64,000 nt of DNA from Hydrogenophaga sp. PAMC20947 (GCF_004795855.1 NZ_CP039252.1:1798001-1862000); one strand, 5' to 3'; shown: positions 53,182 to 62,629, counted from the stretch's first letter. The notes: generated by a model not told the origin, from the sequence alone. A program made the numbers and translations.

Positions 53182-55617
53182 TCAAGGGTTTTCCCCTGCC
53201 GGATTCCCGGCAACCTCTGGGTTCTGGTCATGCCAGTACCGGCGCACCATCTCCCGATAGCAACGCAGGTTTTGCGGTGCATCGCTGCGCCACATTGCGG
53301 CACCACAGGTTGGCGAGTTGACCCAGGGAATGGCGCGCTCCCGGTAGCGGGTGAGCACCGTCGGAGAAGGGTGGCCAAAGCGGTTGCGAAAACCGGACTG
53401 CACCACCACCCATTTCGGCCGCAGCGTGTTGAGCAACACGGGGCTGCTGGATGTTCGGCTGCCGTGATGAGGTGATATCAGCAACGTGGCGCGCAATTCA
53501 GGGTTTGCCAACGCCAGGCGAGTCTCCCGCTCTGCGTCCAGGTCTCCGCTCAACCAGGCACTGGTGCGTGTATTGCTGATGCGCAGGGTGCATGACATGG
53601 CGTTGCTGCTCAGAAGCGCCTCACCATGCTCATCAAAGTGCGCAGGGGTGGGGTGCAACATGTCGAACACCACACCGTCCCATGTCCATTGCTGTCCGGC
53701 CAGACAACGCCGCGCTGGCTCTGCATCAAATGACGAAAGCCAACGCGCTTGTGGCCAGACCGCCTGCACCGCTTCCATGCCACCAGAATGGTCCAGGTCC
53801 TTGTGGCTCACCACCACGGTGTCCAGGCCCTCCCCCATGGCGCGCAAAGTCGGCACCACGATGCGCTGCCCGGCATCGGAGTGGGATGAATACTTCGGAC
53901 CGGTGTCGAACAACAGGTTGTGCCCGGCGGTCCGGACCAGAATCGCCGAACCCTGGCCCACATCCCAGGCCACCACCTCGAATTCACCCTGACCCGGCCG
54001 TGGAGGCGACCAGGCGTATATGGGCCACAAGGCCATCAGGCCTGCGAGCCGAATCGCCATGGGCAAACGCAGAACCAGCAACACAGCGCCCGCCACCGCC
54101 AGCAAGCCCACCCCCAGCGGAGGGACGGCCTGGTACACAGAAGCCCAGGACCACTGAGCCAGCCAATCCAGCCAGGCGGTGAGCAGATACACGGCAAACG
54201 CGGCCAGATCCCAGGCAGGTGCCACACCGATGCCCACCAGCGCCAGGGGCGTCAAAACCAGCGTCACCCAGGGAATCGCCAGCAGATTCGCAGCAAACCC
54301 GACAATGGATATCTGACCAAACAATACCAGCGACAGCGGCGTCAAGGCCACCGTGACCACACCCTGTTCGCGCACCAACCCCATCACCGAGCGCGCCATC
54401 CGGAGACCCAGGTGAGGGGTCTCGCCTTCCTGCATGTGGCTTGGCCCCACCTGCCGCCCCGGATCGGTAGCAAACAGAATGGCCACCGCCACAAAACTCA
54501 ACCAGAACCCCGCCTGCAACCAGGACCAGGGATCCAGCAACAACACCGCGGCCAGCGCCCAAAGCCAGATCGCAGGCCACGGCCATTGCCGTCCCGCCAT
54601 GCGCAACCCGACCACAATGGCCAGCATCAAGACCGTGCGCTGCGCCGGAACGCCCCACCCCGCAAACATGGCGTAGCCCGCAGCCAGAGCGACACCGCCC
54701 ACGCCGGCCGCGCGTTGCACCGGCATCCACCACGCCAGAGCGGGCCAGCGCCAGGCCAGGTTTCGCCAGACCGATCCCACGGCGACCACCGCCAGCCAGG
54801 CAAACATGGTCACGTGCAAACCCGAAATACTCATGAGGTGGGACACACCCGTGATCCGAAACAGGGTCCAGTCGTCGGAGTCGATGGCACTTTGCTCTCC
54901 CACCACCAGCGCCGCGAGCACGCCCGCTGATCGCGGGTCCGCCACCTGAGCCCTGATGCGCTCACTCACCCATTGGCGTGCCCCATCCACCGTCCAGCCT
55001 CGCCCCTCGGACAAGCGCTCAGGGGCCGTATCGCGTGGCCCGTTGCGCACAGTGCCAACGGCGCCAATGCCGTGCTCCCACCACCAACGCTCGCGGTCAA
55101 ACCCGTGGGGGTTGAACGGGGCGTGTGGCTTTGTCAATCGAACCTGAAACTGCCACTGCTCACCGACCCGGACCACCGGCCGGTCCGCGCCAGTCCCTGC
55201 TGAACCTTTTCTGGAGTACCAGCTCAACTGCAAGCGATCGGGCAAGCGCACCGCGCGTCCGGCGGCTTGCGCTGCCTCGGGCACGAATTCGAACCGCACC
55301 CCCTCTTCGCCGCGCTGGGGCAGCGAATCGATGTGGCCGGAGATATCCAGTGTGACCCCCTGCAAGCCGGGGTTCAAAGCCTGCGCTGCGTAATCAACCG
55401 CACGCCAGCCGGTGGCGCTCCAGCCCAGGCCAATACCGGCGGAAATGGCCAGTATCCAGGCCCACGACCGGGGCAAGCGCCAAGCCGCCCAACCCGCAAA
55501 GAGGGCGAAGGCCAGGCACCCGGCATACCCAGCCAGAGACCACAGGACGGCTTGCTCCAGCTGGGCCGCCACCCCAAACACCCATCCCAGCAAGGCGCCC
55601 CACGTTCGCCAGCCCAT
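53182..55617 (-). CDS. comEC: ComEC/Rec2-family DNA-uptake channel
   Basis: An 811-residue inner-membrane protein of the competence channel family. The N-terminal helices and OB-like domain (about 1-200) are followed by the competence domain with about seven helices (LLALGMLA-like LAVVAVGSVWRNLAWRW..., MSISGLHVTMFAWLAVVA). The C-terminal part (about 545-800) is a metallo-beta-lactamase domain, with VVAWDVGQGSAILVRTAGHNLLFDTGP and VVSHKDLDHSGGMEAV, where HxDxDH metal ligands are intact. It translocates single-stranded DNA. It is the first gene of a minus-strand set, 95 bp before the ATP-grasp gene. Confidence 0.93.
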   Translation of the reverse strand: MGWRTWGALLGWVFGVAAQLEQAVLWSLAGYAGCLAFALFAGWAAWRLPRSWAWILAISAGIGLGWSATGWRAVDYAAQALNPGLQGVTLDISGHIDSLPQRGEEGVRFEFVPEAAQAAGRAVRLPDRLQLSWYSRKGSAGTGADRPVVRVGEQWQFQVRLTKPHAPFNPHGFDRERWWWEHGIGAVGTVRNGPRDTAPERLSEGRGWTVDGARQWVSERIRAQVADPRSAGVLAALVVGEQSAIDSDDWTLFRITGVSHLMSISGLHVTMFAWLAVVAVGSVWRNLAWRWPALAWWMPVQRAAGVGGVALAAGYAMFAGWGVPAQRTVLMLAIVVGLRMAGRQWPWPAIWLWALAAVLLLDPWSWLQAGFWLSFVAVAILFATDPGRQVGPSHMQEGETPHLGLRMARSVMGLVREQGVVTVALTPLSLVLFGQISIVGFAANLLAIPWVTLVLTPLALVGIGVAPAWDLAAFAVYLLTAWLDWLAQWSWASVYQAVPPLGVGLLAVAGAVLLVLRLPMAIRLAGLMALWPIYAWSPPRPGQGEFEVVAWDVGQGSAILVRTAGHNLLFDTGPKYSSHSDAGQRIVVPTLRAMGEGLDTVVVSHKDLDHSGGMEAVQAVWPQARWLSSFDAEPARRCLAGQQWTWDGVVFDMLHPTPAHFDEHGEALLSSNAMSCTLRISNTRTSAWLSGDLDAERETRLALANPELRATLLISPHHGSRTSSSPVLLNTLRPKWVVVQSGFRNRFGHPSPTVLTRYRERAIPWVNSPTCGAAMWRSDAPQNLRCYREMVRRYWHDQNPEVAGNPAGENP

Positions 55618-55998
55618 GGTCAGGGCAGCAGCACGCTGGCTTTCAGTGCACTACCGGCCGCTTGACATGGCTTGCGCACCGCGTCATTCGGCGATGGCGC
55701 ACACGCCCACCGCCACGGCAAAGACAATGCCTGTGGACCCATTCGATTCCCCCTGTAGCAACTGTTGCTTCAGGCGTCCGCAAAAGCGGCGCCCTGATCA
55801 GGCGTTGTTCAGCCCTGCAGGGGATTATCGGCACGCTTGTCGTGCAATTCGATCCAAAACGGCTCAAGCATCCCACCGAAGAGGTAAGCGCTCAATCGAA
55901 CACGTGCCCCACCCAGGTTTGCCGCCTCGCACGCATGAAGGCGTTGTTCCACCCCTACCAAAAGGTTTGGATCTTGCTTCGGGCTTTTACCGCACCCG
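55618..55998. other. Intergenic region between comEC and the AhpD-like gene
   Basis: About 380 bp. No ORF with protein-like composition is seen on either strand, and no terminator or clear repeat was found. It holds the comEC promoter (its start is at 55617) and the 3' trailer of the AhpD-like gene. Confidence 0.5.
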
Positions 55999-56415
55999 TC
56001 AGGTGCGTGCCAAAGTGCTGAGGTCAAACGCCGAATCCACGGGAACCTGAAGCGCTGTGGCCAGCTGGTTGGTCTTGGACGCCAGGGCCACGATGGACAA
56101 CAGCTCGGCATATTGCTCGCCCGTCATGCCTTTGGCGGTTGCCGCCGCTGTGTGGGAGTGCACGCAATAGCTGCAGCCATTGATGATGGATGCCGTGATG
56201 TAGAGCATTTCCTTGGTCAAGGGGTCCAGGCTTGACGGCATGGCCATCACGCGTTTGACCTCGGCCCAGGTGCTCTCCAGCAGCGAGGCATCAAATGCCA
56301 GGTAGCGCCACATGTTGTTGATGAAATCGGTCTTTCGCGTGGCCCGGATGTCATCGAACACCGCTTTCACGCGAGGGTCCTGCTCGGGATCGTTCTGGAG
56401 AGAAACGGTGGACAT
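55999..56415 (-). CDS. Carboxymuconolactone decarboxylase/AhpD-family protein
   Basis: A 138-residue all-helical single-domain protein. The redox motif ITASIINGCSYCVHSHTAAATAKGM carries CxxC (CSYC) and the following His, with an upstream Glu (LTKEML). That is the EXnCXXCXXXH pattern of the alkylhydroperoxidase D core. Members act as peroxidases or in aromatic-acid degradation, and no aromatic pathway gene is near. It is the only gene between comEC and rbgA. Confidence 0.9.
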   Translation of the reverse strand: MSTVSLQNDPEQDPRVKAVFDDIRATRKTDFINNMWRYLAFDASLLESTWAEVKRVMAMPSSLDPLTKEMLYITASIINGCSYCVHSHTAAATAKGMTGEQYAELLSIVALASKTNQLATALQVPVDSAFDLSTLART

Positions 56416-56458
56416 GGCAAGGTTCCGATCAAGGTCAAGGTAAGGTCAATTTAAAAGC

Positions 56459-57394
56459 TCAGCGTTTGCGCCGCTTGGCCGGCTTGCGGGCTTGCTTGCG
56501 CGACTGGCGTTCGGCGTCGGCGCTCTGCCCCGCCTTCAACCAGCCGAGAAACACCTCGGGGGTTTCCAGGGTTGCGCGGCCGATGGCGTTGCTGCGGAAA
56601 TCGGCAATCACCAGCTCTGCGGTTTTTTGCCAGTCAACGCGCCCGCCGGTCGCCAAGGCGCTGCGTTTGCGCCCAATGGCCTCCAGCAGGTCCTCGTCCT
56701 TGGCCATGATGATCTGATCGACCGACAGGCCCAGCTTGTACCGGGCTTCGAGCTCCGGCGCGTAAGCCAGTTTGAGCTTGTCCAGCAGCTCCAGCGCCAC
56801 TTCCTGATCGTCATAGGCGTTGCGCCCCACGGCACCGCTGGCGGCCAGGTTGAAGCCTGTTTCAGGCACCACGATGCGGGGCCAGAGCATGCCAGGCGTG
56901 TCGTACAGGTAAAAATCATCCGCCAGCGAGATACGGGCTTCGGTGCGGGTGACCCCCGCCTCGTCACCCGTCTTGGCTGCGCGCCGCCCTTTGAGCGTGT
57001 TGATCAGCGTGGATTTGCCCACGTTGGGGATGCCACAAATCAACACCCGCATGGGCTTGACCATGCCACCGCGCAACGGCGCGAGCCCGTGGCAGGCAGC
57101 AACAATCGCCCGGGCAGGCGCGGTATCGCCGGCATCCAGAGGAATCGCCCGCGTCAAGGGTTGTGCGTTGTAGTAGTCGAGCCACAGCGCCGTGCGCGCC
57201 GGGTCGGCCATGTCCTGCTTGTTAACCACCTTGAGCGTGGGACGCCCCGCCGTGAGCTCGGCCAGCAAGGGGTTGGCGCTGGAGCCCGGCAGGCGGGCGT
57301 CCAGCATTTCAATCACCACGTCGATCTCTTTCACGCGCTCCGTGATGGCTTTGCGTGTGAGGTGCATGTGCCCTGGAAACCACTGAATACTCAT
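56459..57394 (-). CDS. rbgA: Ribosome biogenesis GTPase YlqF/RbgA
   Basis: A 311-residue circularly permuted GTPase from ATG 57394. Permuted order is visible: G4 NKQDMADP (about residue 60), then G1 GIPNVGKSTLIN (about 125), G2 region VTRTEAR, and G3 DTPGML. The N-terminus MSIQWFPGHMHLTRK is the RbgA signature. A helical C-terminal domain and a Lys/Arg-rich tail follow. It acts in late 50S subunit assembly. It is divergent from the SRPBCC gene with about 110 bp between starts. Confidence 0.95.
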   Translation of the reverse strand: MSIQWFPGHMHLTRKAITERVKEIDVVIEMLDARLPGSSANPLLAELTAGRPTLKVVNKQDMADPARTALWLDYYNAQPLTRAIPLDAGDTAPARAIVAACHGLAPLRGGMVKPMRVLICGIPNVGKSTLINTLKGRRAAKTGDEAGVTRTEARISLADDFYLYDTPGMLWPRIVVPETGFNLAASGAVGRNAYDDQEVALELLDKLKLAYAPELEARYKLGLSVDQIIMAKDEDLLEAIGRKRSALATGGRVDWQKTAELVIADFRSNAIGRATLETPEVFLGWLKAGQSADAERQSRKQARKPAKRRKR

Positions 57395-57505
57395 GGGTCT
57401 GTTCTTTCTTTCATGGCTGGATTGTGCGCTGGGGCAAGTCCCTATCGGCTGGCCGGCGCTGCGTGCCACAATGATTTTTTATTTGCACACACACGCAGGA
57501 GCAAC

Positions 57506-57988
57506 ATGGCCATCACCGTCAAGATCGATCTCGGATACGAATTTGAAGTCAATGCCCAGGCGGCTGATGTGTTCAAGGTGCTGTCGGACGTACCGACATC
57601 GGTGGGTTATTTTCCCAAAGTCGAACAGCTCACCGACATGGGTGATGGTGTGTACCAGTGGGAAATGGAAAAAGTGGGTACTGCACAGATCAACATCCAG
57701 ACGGTTTACGCCAGCAAATACACCAGCAAGTTCGACGCGGCCAAAAACAAGGGTTCGGTGAAGTGGACGCCCGTCAAAGGTGTGGGCAATGCGCTGGTGG
57801 GCGGCCACTGGACCCTTGTCGGCAAGTCGAAGTCCACGGCCATTGAGCTGGCGATTCAGGGTGAAATTGAAGTCCCGCTGCCGGGCCTGATGAAGATGGT
57901 GGTGGGCCCGGTGGTGGAAGCCGAGTTTGAAAAACTGGTCGACAAATACATTGCCAACCTGATCAAGCAATTCGGCGGCGAAGTTTGA
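57506..57988 (+). CDS. SRPBCC-family protein
   Basis: 160 residues from ATG 57506, preceded by CAGGAG. The START/Bet v 1-like fold is indicated by VNAQAADVFKVLSDVPTSVGYFPKVEQLTDMG (N-terminal helix-turn after the first strand), central beta strands (GVYQWEMEKVGTAQINIQTVY) and the long C-terminal helix (LVDKYIANLIKQFGG). Such proteins bind hydrophobic ligands; polyketide cyclase-like annotation is common. There are no neighbours that name its ligand. Confidence 0.88.
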   Translation: MAITVKIDLGYEFEVNAQAADVFKVLSDVPTSVGYFPKVEQLTDMGDGVYQWEMEKVGTAQINIQTVYASKYTSKFDAAKNKGSVKWTPVKGVGNALVGGHWTLVGKSKSTAIELAIQGEIEVPLPGLMKMVVGPVVEAEFEKLVDKYIANLIKQFGGEV

Positions 57989-58110
57989 GTCCCAAGAACC
58001 GGCGCGGGAGTTGTCCCGGGATTCACTGAACAAGCTTGTGCATAACCCGGGAGAAGCCCTGTACGGTCGTCGCAAACCTTTGATTTAAAACAATCTTCCT
58101 CAGACTGCTC

Positions 58111-58134
58111 AAAAAACAGGCAGCCTCAGCCGCC
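58111..58134 (-). terminator. Probable intrinsic terminator after gshA
   Basis: On the minus strand GGCGGC (58134-58129) can pair with GCTGCC (58124-58119) including one G-U pair, followed by T6 at 58116-58111. It lies about 50 bp past the gshA stop. Confidence 0.55.
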
Positions 58135-58184
58135 TTGGGTTTCACATGGTCTTGCATTCAAGCAACGAGCCAGGCAAAACCGCA

Positions 58185-59753
58185 TCAGACCTCAAGTGGC
58201 ACGGGCTCATAGGCCGCACGACCGAGCCGGGCCGGTGAGGTGTACTCCTGAAGGTAAATGTCAAACGGCATCGTGTCAGAGGCCTCAATGGCTCGCTGGT
58301 CGTCCAGTGACTGCACCGCCATCGCCTCAAACCGCCCCTGCTGCTTGATGCCCCACGGCAACGACAAAAGGTACTGGTGGATGGTTTGCGACTGGGTGCG
58401 GGCAAACGAAACAAACGAATCGCTGTGCTCGGCACGCATGGAGGCGAGCACCCGCGCCGAAGGCAAGGTCTCGGGCGCCAGCAACGCAGCGCGCGCATGC
58501 GCCACGGCTTCGGCATGGGCCTGCCCACCATGGGCGGCGTCCAACGCGAATGCGATTGGCACCAGACGTTCGATGATTTCGCTGCCCCACTGCATCAGCG
58601 AGACACTTTTCCCTTGGCGCTGCAGGCACAGGCCCGGCTCACGCCCGCGTGCAGCCGTGAGGTGCTGGTTGTGGGCCAGTTCGTGGATTTCGTCCGGGGT
58701 ATCGGGGGGGCTGTCGCTCAGCAGGCAATGCATGAGGAACACATCCAGAAACCGCAAGGTCGAGGCCGAAATGCCGATGGGCTCAAACGGGCTGAGGTCC
58801 ATCAGGCGGACTTCCACGTACTCCACGCCCCGCTCCCGCAGGGCATGCAGTGGGCGCTCACCCGGAAAAATCACGCGCTTGGGGCGGATCGTTCCGTAAA
58901 ACTCGTTTTCGATCTGCAGCAGTGTGGTGGCCAGCTGGTTGTAGTCGCCGCCCGGGTTGCGGATGCCCAGGGACTCATACGCAGGCCAAGGTCGGGTCAA
59001 AGCCCCGTGCAGGGATGCGGCATAACCCTCCAGCCCGTTGTAGCTCACATCGAGTGTGCCCTGGGCATCGCTCTGATAGCCCAGGCGCCCCATGCGCAGG
59101 GATGTCCCGTGGGGCATGTAGAGCGTGCCGCTGGCCAGGGTTTGCAATTCATGCGGCCGTCCGCCCACAAAGGTGGAGCACACGGCCGGTGATGCACCAA
59201 AAAGGGTCAGCAGCAAAAACGCATGGCGGCGGAAGTTGCGGATCAGCGCGAAATAGCTGTCGTTGTCCAGGCCCGGCATCGACCAGTTGTAGTGAATGCC
59301 CGAAATGGTCTGCATGCGCCGGCCATAACGGTGCCCAAGGCCCATGCGGTAAACACTCTTGGCGCGACCCACATTGGATGAACCATAGCGACCGATTGGA
59401 ATGGTTTCGTCCGTGGGCAGCCCGCAGGGCATGCTGGACGCCCACATCATTTCATCGCCGCTGCTCTGGCCCGGCTTGTTCAGCACACGAGCCGTGTATT
59501 GGTGCACCTCGGTCAGTTCGGCCAGGCAGGCGTCCACGCTGCTGTGAACCCCGGTGATCAGCTCCACCTGCGATTCGCTGAAATCGGTGGTGATGTGGGG
59601 ATGGGTCAGCGCGCTGCCCAGCGCTGCAGGGTGCGGCGTCAGGGCGAGCTTGCCGTCGGGCTGGGCACGCAGGCTTTCTTTTTCAAGGCCGCGCTTCTGG
59701 CCACGCAGGCGATCACCCGAAATGGCATCCAGCCGTTGTTGCAATGAGGTCAT
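58185..59753 (-). CDS. gshA: Glutamate-cysteine ligase, class I (gamma-proteobacterial type)
   Basis: 522 residues, the usual size for the E. coli-type enzyme. It makes gamma-glutamylcysteine from glutamate and cysteine with ATP, the first step of glutathione synthesis. RGLEKESLRAQPDGKLALTPHPAALGSALTHPHITTDFSESQVELITGV holds the ATP/metal-binding Glu and Asp residues. GIHYNWSM, LVDIRNPGGDYNQL-like SLGIRNPGGDYNQL and VEYVEVRLMDLSPFEPIGI match class I motifs. It is separate from the gshB gene, which is not in the window. Confidence 0.95.
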   Translation of the reverse strand: MTSLQQRLDAISGDRLRGQKRGLEKESLRAQPDGKLALTPHPAALGSALTHPHITTDFSESQVELITGVHSSVDACLAELTEVHQYTARVLNKPGQSSGDEMMWASSMPCGLPTDETIPIGRYGSSNVGRAKSVYRMGLGHRYGRRMQTISGIHYNWSMPGLDNDSYFALIRNFRRHAFLLLTLFGASPAVCSTFVGGRPHELQTLASGTLYMPHGTSLRMGRLGYQSDAQGTLDVSYNGLEGYAASLHGALTRPWPAYESLGIRNPGGDYNQLATTLLQIENEFYGTIRPKRVIFPGERPLHALRERGVEYVEVRLMDLSPFEPIGISASTLRFLDVFLMHCLLSDSPPDTPDEIHELAHNQHLTAARGREPGLCLQRQGKSVSLMQWGSEIIERLVPIAFALDAAHGGQAHAEAVAHARAALLAPETLPSARVLASMRAEHSDSFVSFARTQSQTIHQYLLSLPWGIKQQGRFEAMAVQSLDDQRAIEASDTMPFDIYLQEYTSPARLGRAAYEPVPLEV

Positions 59754-59792
59754 ACACAGGGGGGAAAGGGTTTTCAGGTCCGGGGCCGAAAG

Positions 59793-60818
59793 TTAACACG
59801 GCAGGGCAAACTCTGCTGGGGCCGGGGCGCTGGGTGCCCCGTAGAAAAAGGGCTCTATGGCCTTTGCCTCAGCCCAGGCGCCCTTCGCCTGGAGCCAGGC
59901 GGCCATGTGATCCGGATCGTTGGACACACGCACATCGTCAAATGCGGCCTGGCCTTCCGGGTACCGCTGGCGCAGATAGTTCAGCCATTGCTTGAGGCGC
60001 CCGGCACGGTGGCGGCGCTCAACCCGCACCACTACATGGTCCCAAAAGGCGCCCAGCAGCGGCACAATTTGCGTCCAGCTCACGCTGCCCTGGGCCTTGA
60101 TGGCCAGGGCCAGCCCGGGGTCGGTGACCATGCCACGTCCCACCATCAGCGTATCGCACCCGGTCACCTCGCGGCAACGCAGGGCGTCTGCGATGTTCCA
60201 GATTTCGCCATTCGCAATAATTTTCTGAGCAGCCGAGGCGGGCAAGGCGGACTTGATTTCTGCAATGCGGTCCCAATAGGCCGGCGGCCGGTAGCCATGG
60301 GCCTTGGTGCGAGCATGGATGACGAGCTCATCGGCGCCCGCTTCGGTGATCGCCTGAGCACACGCTTCTGCGACCCGGTCATCCGCAAATCCCAGGCGCA
60401 TCTTGGCGGAAACCACCACATGGGCCGGTACGGCACGCCGAACCGCCCGAACAATGGCGCCCACCAACTCTGGCTCATCGAGCAACACCGCGCCGCCTCG
60501 ACTTTGATTCACCGTCTTGGCGGGGCACCCAAAGTTGAGATCGACGCCGTGCGGGCTGATACCGGCGAGTCTGTGCGCGTTTTCCGCCAGACACACGGGG
60601 TCCGAACCCAGCAACTGGGCACGCACAGGCACTCCGGCCAGGGTGTATCCACCCCGCATCAGCTCGGGCACGAGGCGCACAAACGCGCGCTCAGGCAACA
60701 GGGTGTTGGTCACGCGGATGAACTCGCTCACGCAGCCGTCGACGCCCCCCGTGCGCGTCAGCACATCGCGCAAAGAAGCGTCCAGCAAACCCTCCATGGG
60801 CGCAAGCAGCAGTTTCAT
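59793..60818 (-). CDS. dusC: tRNA-dihydrouridine synthase C
   Basis: A 341-residue FMN-dependent TIM barrel that reduces uridine to dihydrouridine in tRNA (position 16 in E. coli DusC). The N-terminus LLLAPMEGLLDASLRDVLTRTGGVDG is typical of DusC. The catalytic Cys is in LNFGCPAKTVNQSRGGAVLL. KMRLGF, VIHARTKAHGY and ANGEIWN follow in the usual order, and a helical C-terminal domain completes the protein. It is close behind gshA on the same strand, with gshA downstream by about 39 bp. Confidence 0.95.
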   Translation of the reverse strand: MKLLLAPMEGLLDASLRDVLTRTGGVDGCVSEFIRVTNTLLPERAFVRLVPELMRGGYTLAGVPVRAQLLGSDPVCLAENAHRLAGISPHGVDLNFGCPAKTVNQSRGGAVLLDEPELVGAIVRAVRRAVPAHVVVSAKMRLGFADDRVAEACAQAITEAGADELVIHARTKAHGYRPPAYWDRIAEIKSALPASAAQKIIANGEIWNIADALRCREVTGCDTLMVGRGMVTDPGLALAIKAQGSVSWTQIVPLLGAFWDHVVVRVERRHRAGRLKQWLNYLRQRYPEGQAAFDDVRVSNDPDHMAAWLQAKGAWAEAKAIEPFFYGAPSAPAPAEFALPC

Positions 60819-61006
60819 GTGGTGGGTGATCGATCATCCCGCGAGCGGGCAACGGCTTCGCACGGTCCCGGAAGAGCCCAGGTCGCCAGTGGCAAAGCAA
60901 CCCGCTATTTTATCGGTCTGGCTTCAACCGCTGGGAACCCCAGCTTGCCCCCCCTCTTCGGGTCCGGTACTATCGCCCGCAAACCAAACCCCCCCGGAGT
61001 TGTTTC

Positions 61007-61474
61007 ATGCGCGCGTTGATCGCCCTCTCACTGGCCTTGGGCCTGTCGAGCATTTCCAGTCTGAGCACGGCTCAATCAGTGCTGCCCGAAAGCAGCCGCA
61101 TCGGCACGTTCAAGCAGGTCGAAGGCGAAGCCTGGGTCGGGCCGGCCGCCTCCCGACGCACGGCATCATCGGGCGACGGCGTTCAAGTCAGCGACCGCCT
61201 GACCACCGGCAAGGCCGGGGCTGCCACGATCACCCTGAAAGACGGAACCATCCTGACCATGGGGCCGGACACGGCCATGGACCTGAGCCAGTTCGCCTTT
61301 GACAGCACGACCCAGGAAGGCAATTTCCTGCTGGATCTGCTCCAGGGCTCTGTGCGAGTGGTCACGGGCCTGCTGGGCAAGGTGAACCCCGAGCTGTTCA
61401 AGGTCAAAACCCCCACCTCAGTGGTGGGCGTGCGCGGAACCGATTTCATCGTCGAGACCGAAGCGGCCCGATAA
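61007..61474 (+). CDS. Exported FecR-domain protein
   Basis: A 155-residue protein with a signal peptide (ALIALSLALGLSSISSLSTAQS). The FecR-type domain (about residues 30-150) has GEAWVGPAASRRTASSGDGVQVSDRLTTGKAGAATITLKDGTILTMGPDT, then FLLDLLQGSVRVVTGLLGK and the closing TPTSVVGVRGTDFIVE. It is shorter than full FecR anti-sigma sensors and has no membrane helix after the domain. It precedes an OmpA-type lipoprotein by 15 bp, an association often seen in Burkholderiales, where a CHASE2 cyclase usually follows; none is here. Confidence 0.9.
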   Translation: MRALIALSLALGLSSISSLSTAQSVLPESSRIGTFKQVEGEAWVGPAASRRTASSGDGVQVSDRLTTGKAGAATITLKDGTILTMGPDTAMDLSQFAFDSTTQEGNFLLDLLQGSVRVVTGLLGKVNPELFKVKTPTSVVGVRGTDFIVETEAAR

Positions 61475-61513
61475 ATCCCAGCAGACACCTTGCGAAACCA
61501 GCTTCACGCCGCC

Positions 61514-62125
61514 ATGCCCTTCACCTACCTCTTTTCCCGTACCCCCTACCTGGCCTTGGCCACATTGGTGCTGTCGCTCGCGGCTTGTGCCCCGGCGTCC
61601 CGCGTGACCCTGCTGCCACAGGGCAATGGCCAGCCCAGCGCCGTCATGGTGACCACCTCGCAGGGTGCGCAGATCGTTGATCAGCCCTACCAGGTCGCAG
61701 AAATCAAGCGCGACGGGGCTTTGAGCCTGGACCAGACCTCGGCGGACGAAGTTCGCAAGACCCATCCCCAACTGCTGGCGCTGCAGCCGGCAGCACCCGA
61801 GTCATTCGTGCTGGAGTTCGAGCCCGGCAGCTCTACACTCACCGCAGAATCGCAAGCCCGACTGCCCGAGGTGATTGCCCGGGCACAGGCCCGGGCGGGT
61901 GGCGAAATCGTGGTGACCGGACACACCGACCGCCAGGGCGCGCTGGAAGCCAACGACAAGTTGTCGTTGGAGCGCGCTCAGGCCGTGCGCGATCTGATGG
62001 TCGAGCGCGGCTTCAAGGGTGAATTGATCGAGGCCGTTGGGCGGGGCGAGCGCGAGCCAGCGGTCCCCACCGACGACGAGGTGGTAGAGCCGCGCAACCG
62101 CCGCGCCGTGGTGGTGGTGCGCTGA
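61514..62125 (+). CDS. OmpA-family lipoprotein
   Basis: 203 residues from ATG 61514 (TTG 61490 also possible). The signal peptide ends with lipobox LAAC (ALATLVLSLAACAP), so it is an outer-membrane-type lipoprotein. A central region of about 80 residues is followed by the OmpA C-terminal peptidoglycan-binding domain (FEPGSSTLTAESQARLPEVIARA, VTGHTDRQGALEANDKLSLERAQAVRDLMV, AVGRGEREP, and NRRAVVVV). It would tether the outer membrane to murein. It follows the FecR gene closely and is likely expressed with it. Confidence 0.9.
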   Translation: MPFTYLFSRTPYLALATLVLSLAACAPASRVTLLPQGNGQPSAVMVTTSQGAQIVDQPYQVAEIKRDGALSLDQTSADEVRKTHPQLLALQPAAPESFVLEFEPGSSTLTAESQARLPEVIARAQARAGGEIVVTGHTDRQGALEANDKLSLERAQAVRDLMVERGFKGELIEAVGRGEREPAVPTDDEVVEPRNRRAVVVVR

Positions 62126-62143
62126 AACGCCCCCCCAGTGGCT

Positions 62144-62629
62144 ATGGGACCTGCACACGGCCTGAGCCAGGCTCTGCACCACCTCATCCACGGCCAGCGA
62201 ACGGCCACGCTGGGCACGCTGGATGCCGATGGTGAGGTATCGCTCTCCCGCGTACCTTATGCCGTGGACCTCCAGGGCAGCTCGCTGATCATCCACATCA
62301 GCGCCCTCGCTGCCCACACGGTCCACCTCCAGCGCCACCCCAGGGCGTCGCTGCTGATTGCCGAACGCGAAGTGGACGGCGCTTCGGTACACGCATTGCC
62401 CCGCGTGTCCATCGATGTACAGGCCAAGACATGCACCGATAAAGTGCACCAACGGCATGCACAGGCCTGCTATCTCGAGCGCTTTCCTGAAGCCGAATCC
62501 ATGATGCAACTGGGCGATTTCAGGTTCGTTCGCTTGCTGCCCCTGGGCGCGCGCCAGGTGGCAGGATTTGGTGCAGCCCGCAGCCTGGATGCATCGGCCA
62601 TCGCACAAATTTTGTGCATGGTGGCTTGA
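62144..62629 (+). CDS. HugZ-like pyridoxamine 5'-phosphate oxidase-family protein
   Basis: 161 residues from ATG 62144; GTG 62138 is 2 codons earlier. The split-barrel FMN-binding fold is indicated by ALHHLIHGQRTATLGTLDADGEVSLSRVPYAVDLQGSSLIIHISALAAHT. The HugZ-type C-terminal part follows (ACYLERFPEAESMMQLGDFRFVRLLPLGARQVAGFGAARSL). HugZ proteins bind heme and can oxidise it; the substrate here is not known. It overlaps the start of the rluA-type gene by one base of the TGATG. Confidence 0.86.
   Translation: MGPAHGLSQALHHLIHGQRTATLGTLDADGEVSLSRVPYAVDLQGSSLIIHISALAAHTVHLQRHPRASLLIAEREVDGASVHALPRVSIDVQAKTCTDKVHQRHAQACYLERFPEAESMMQLGDFRFVRLLPLGARQVAGFGAARSLDASAIAQILCMVA

Noticed and set aside
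56492..57505. Long plus-strand frame upstream of the SRPBCC gene
   Set aside because: It is antisense to rbgA; the SRPBCC gene starts at 57506 after CAGGAG.
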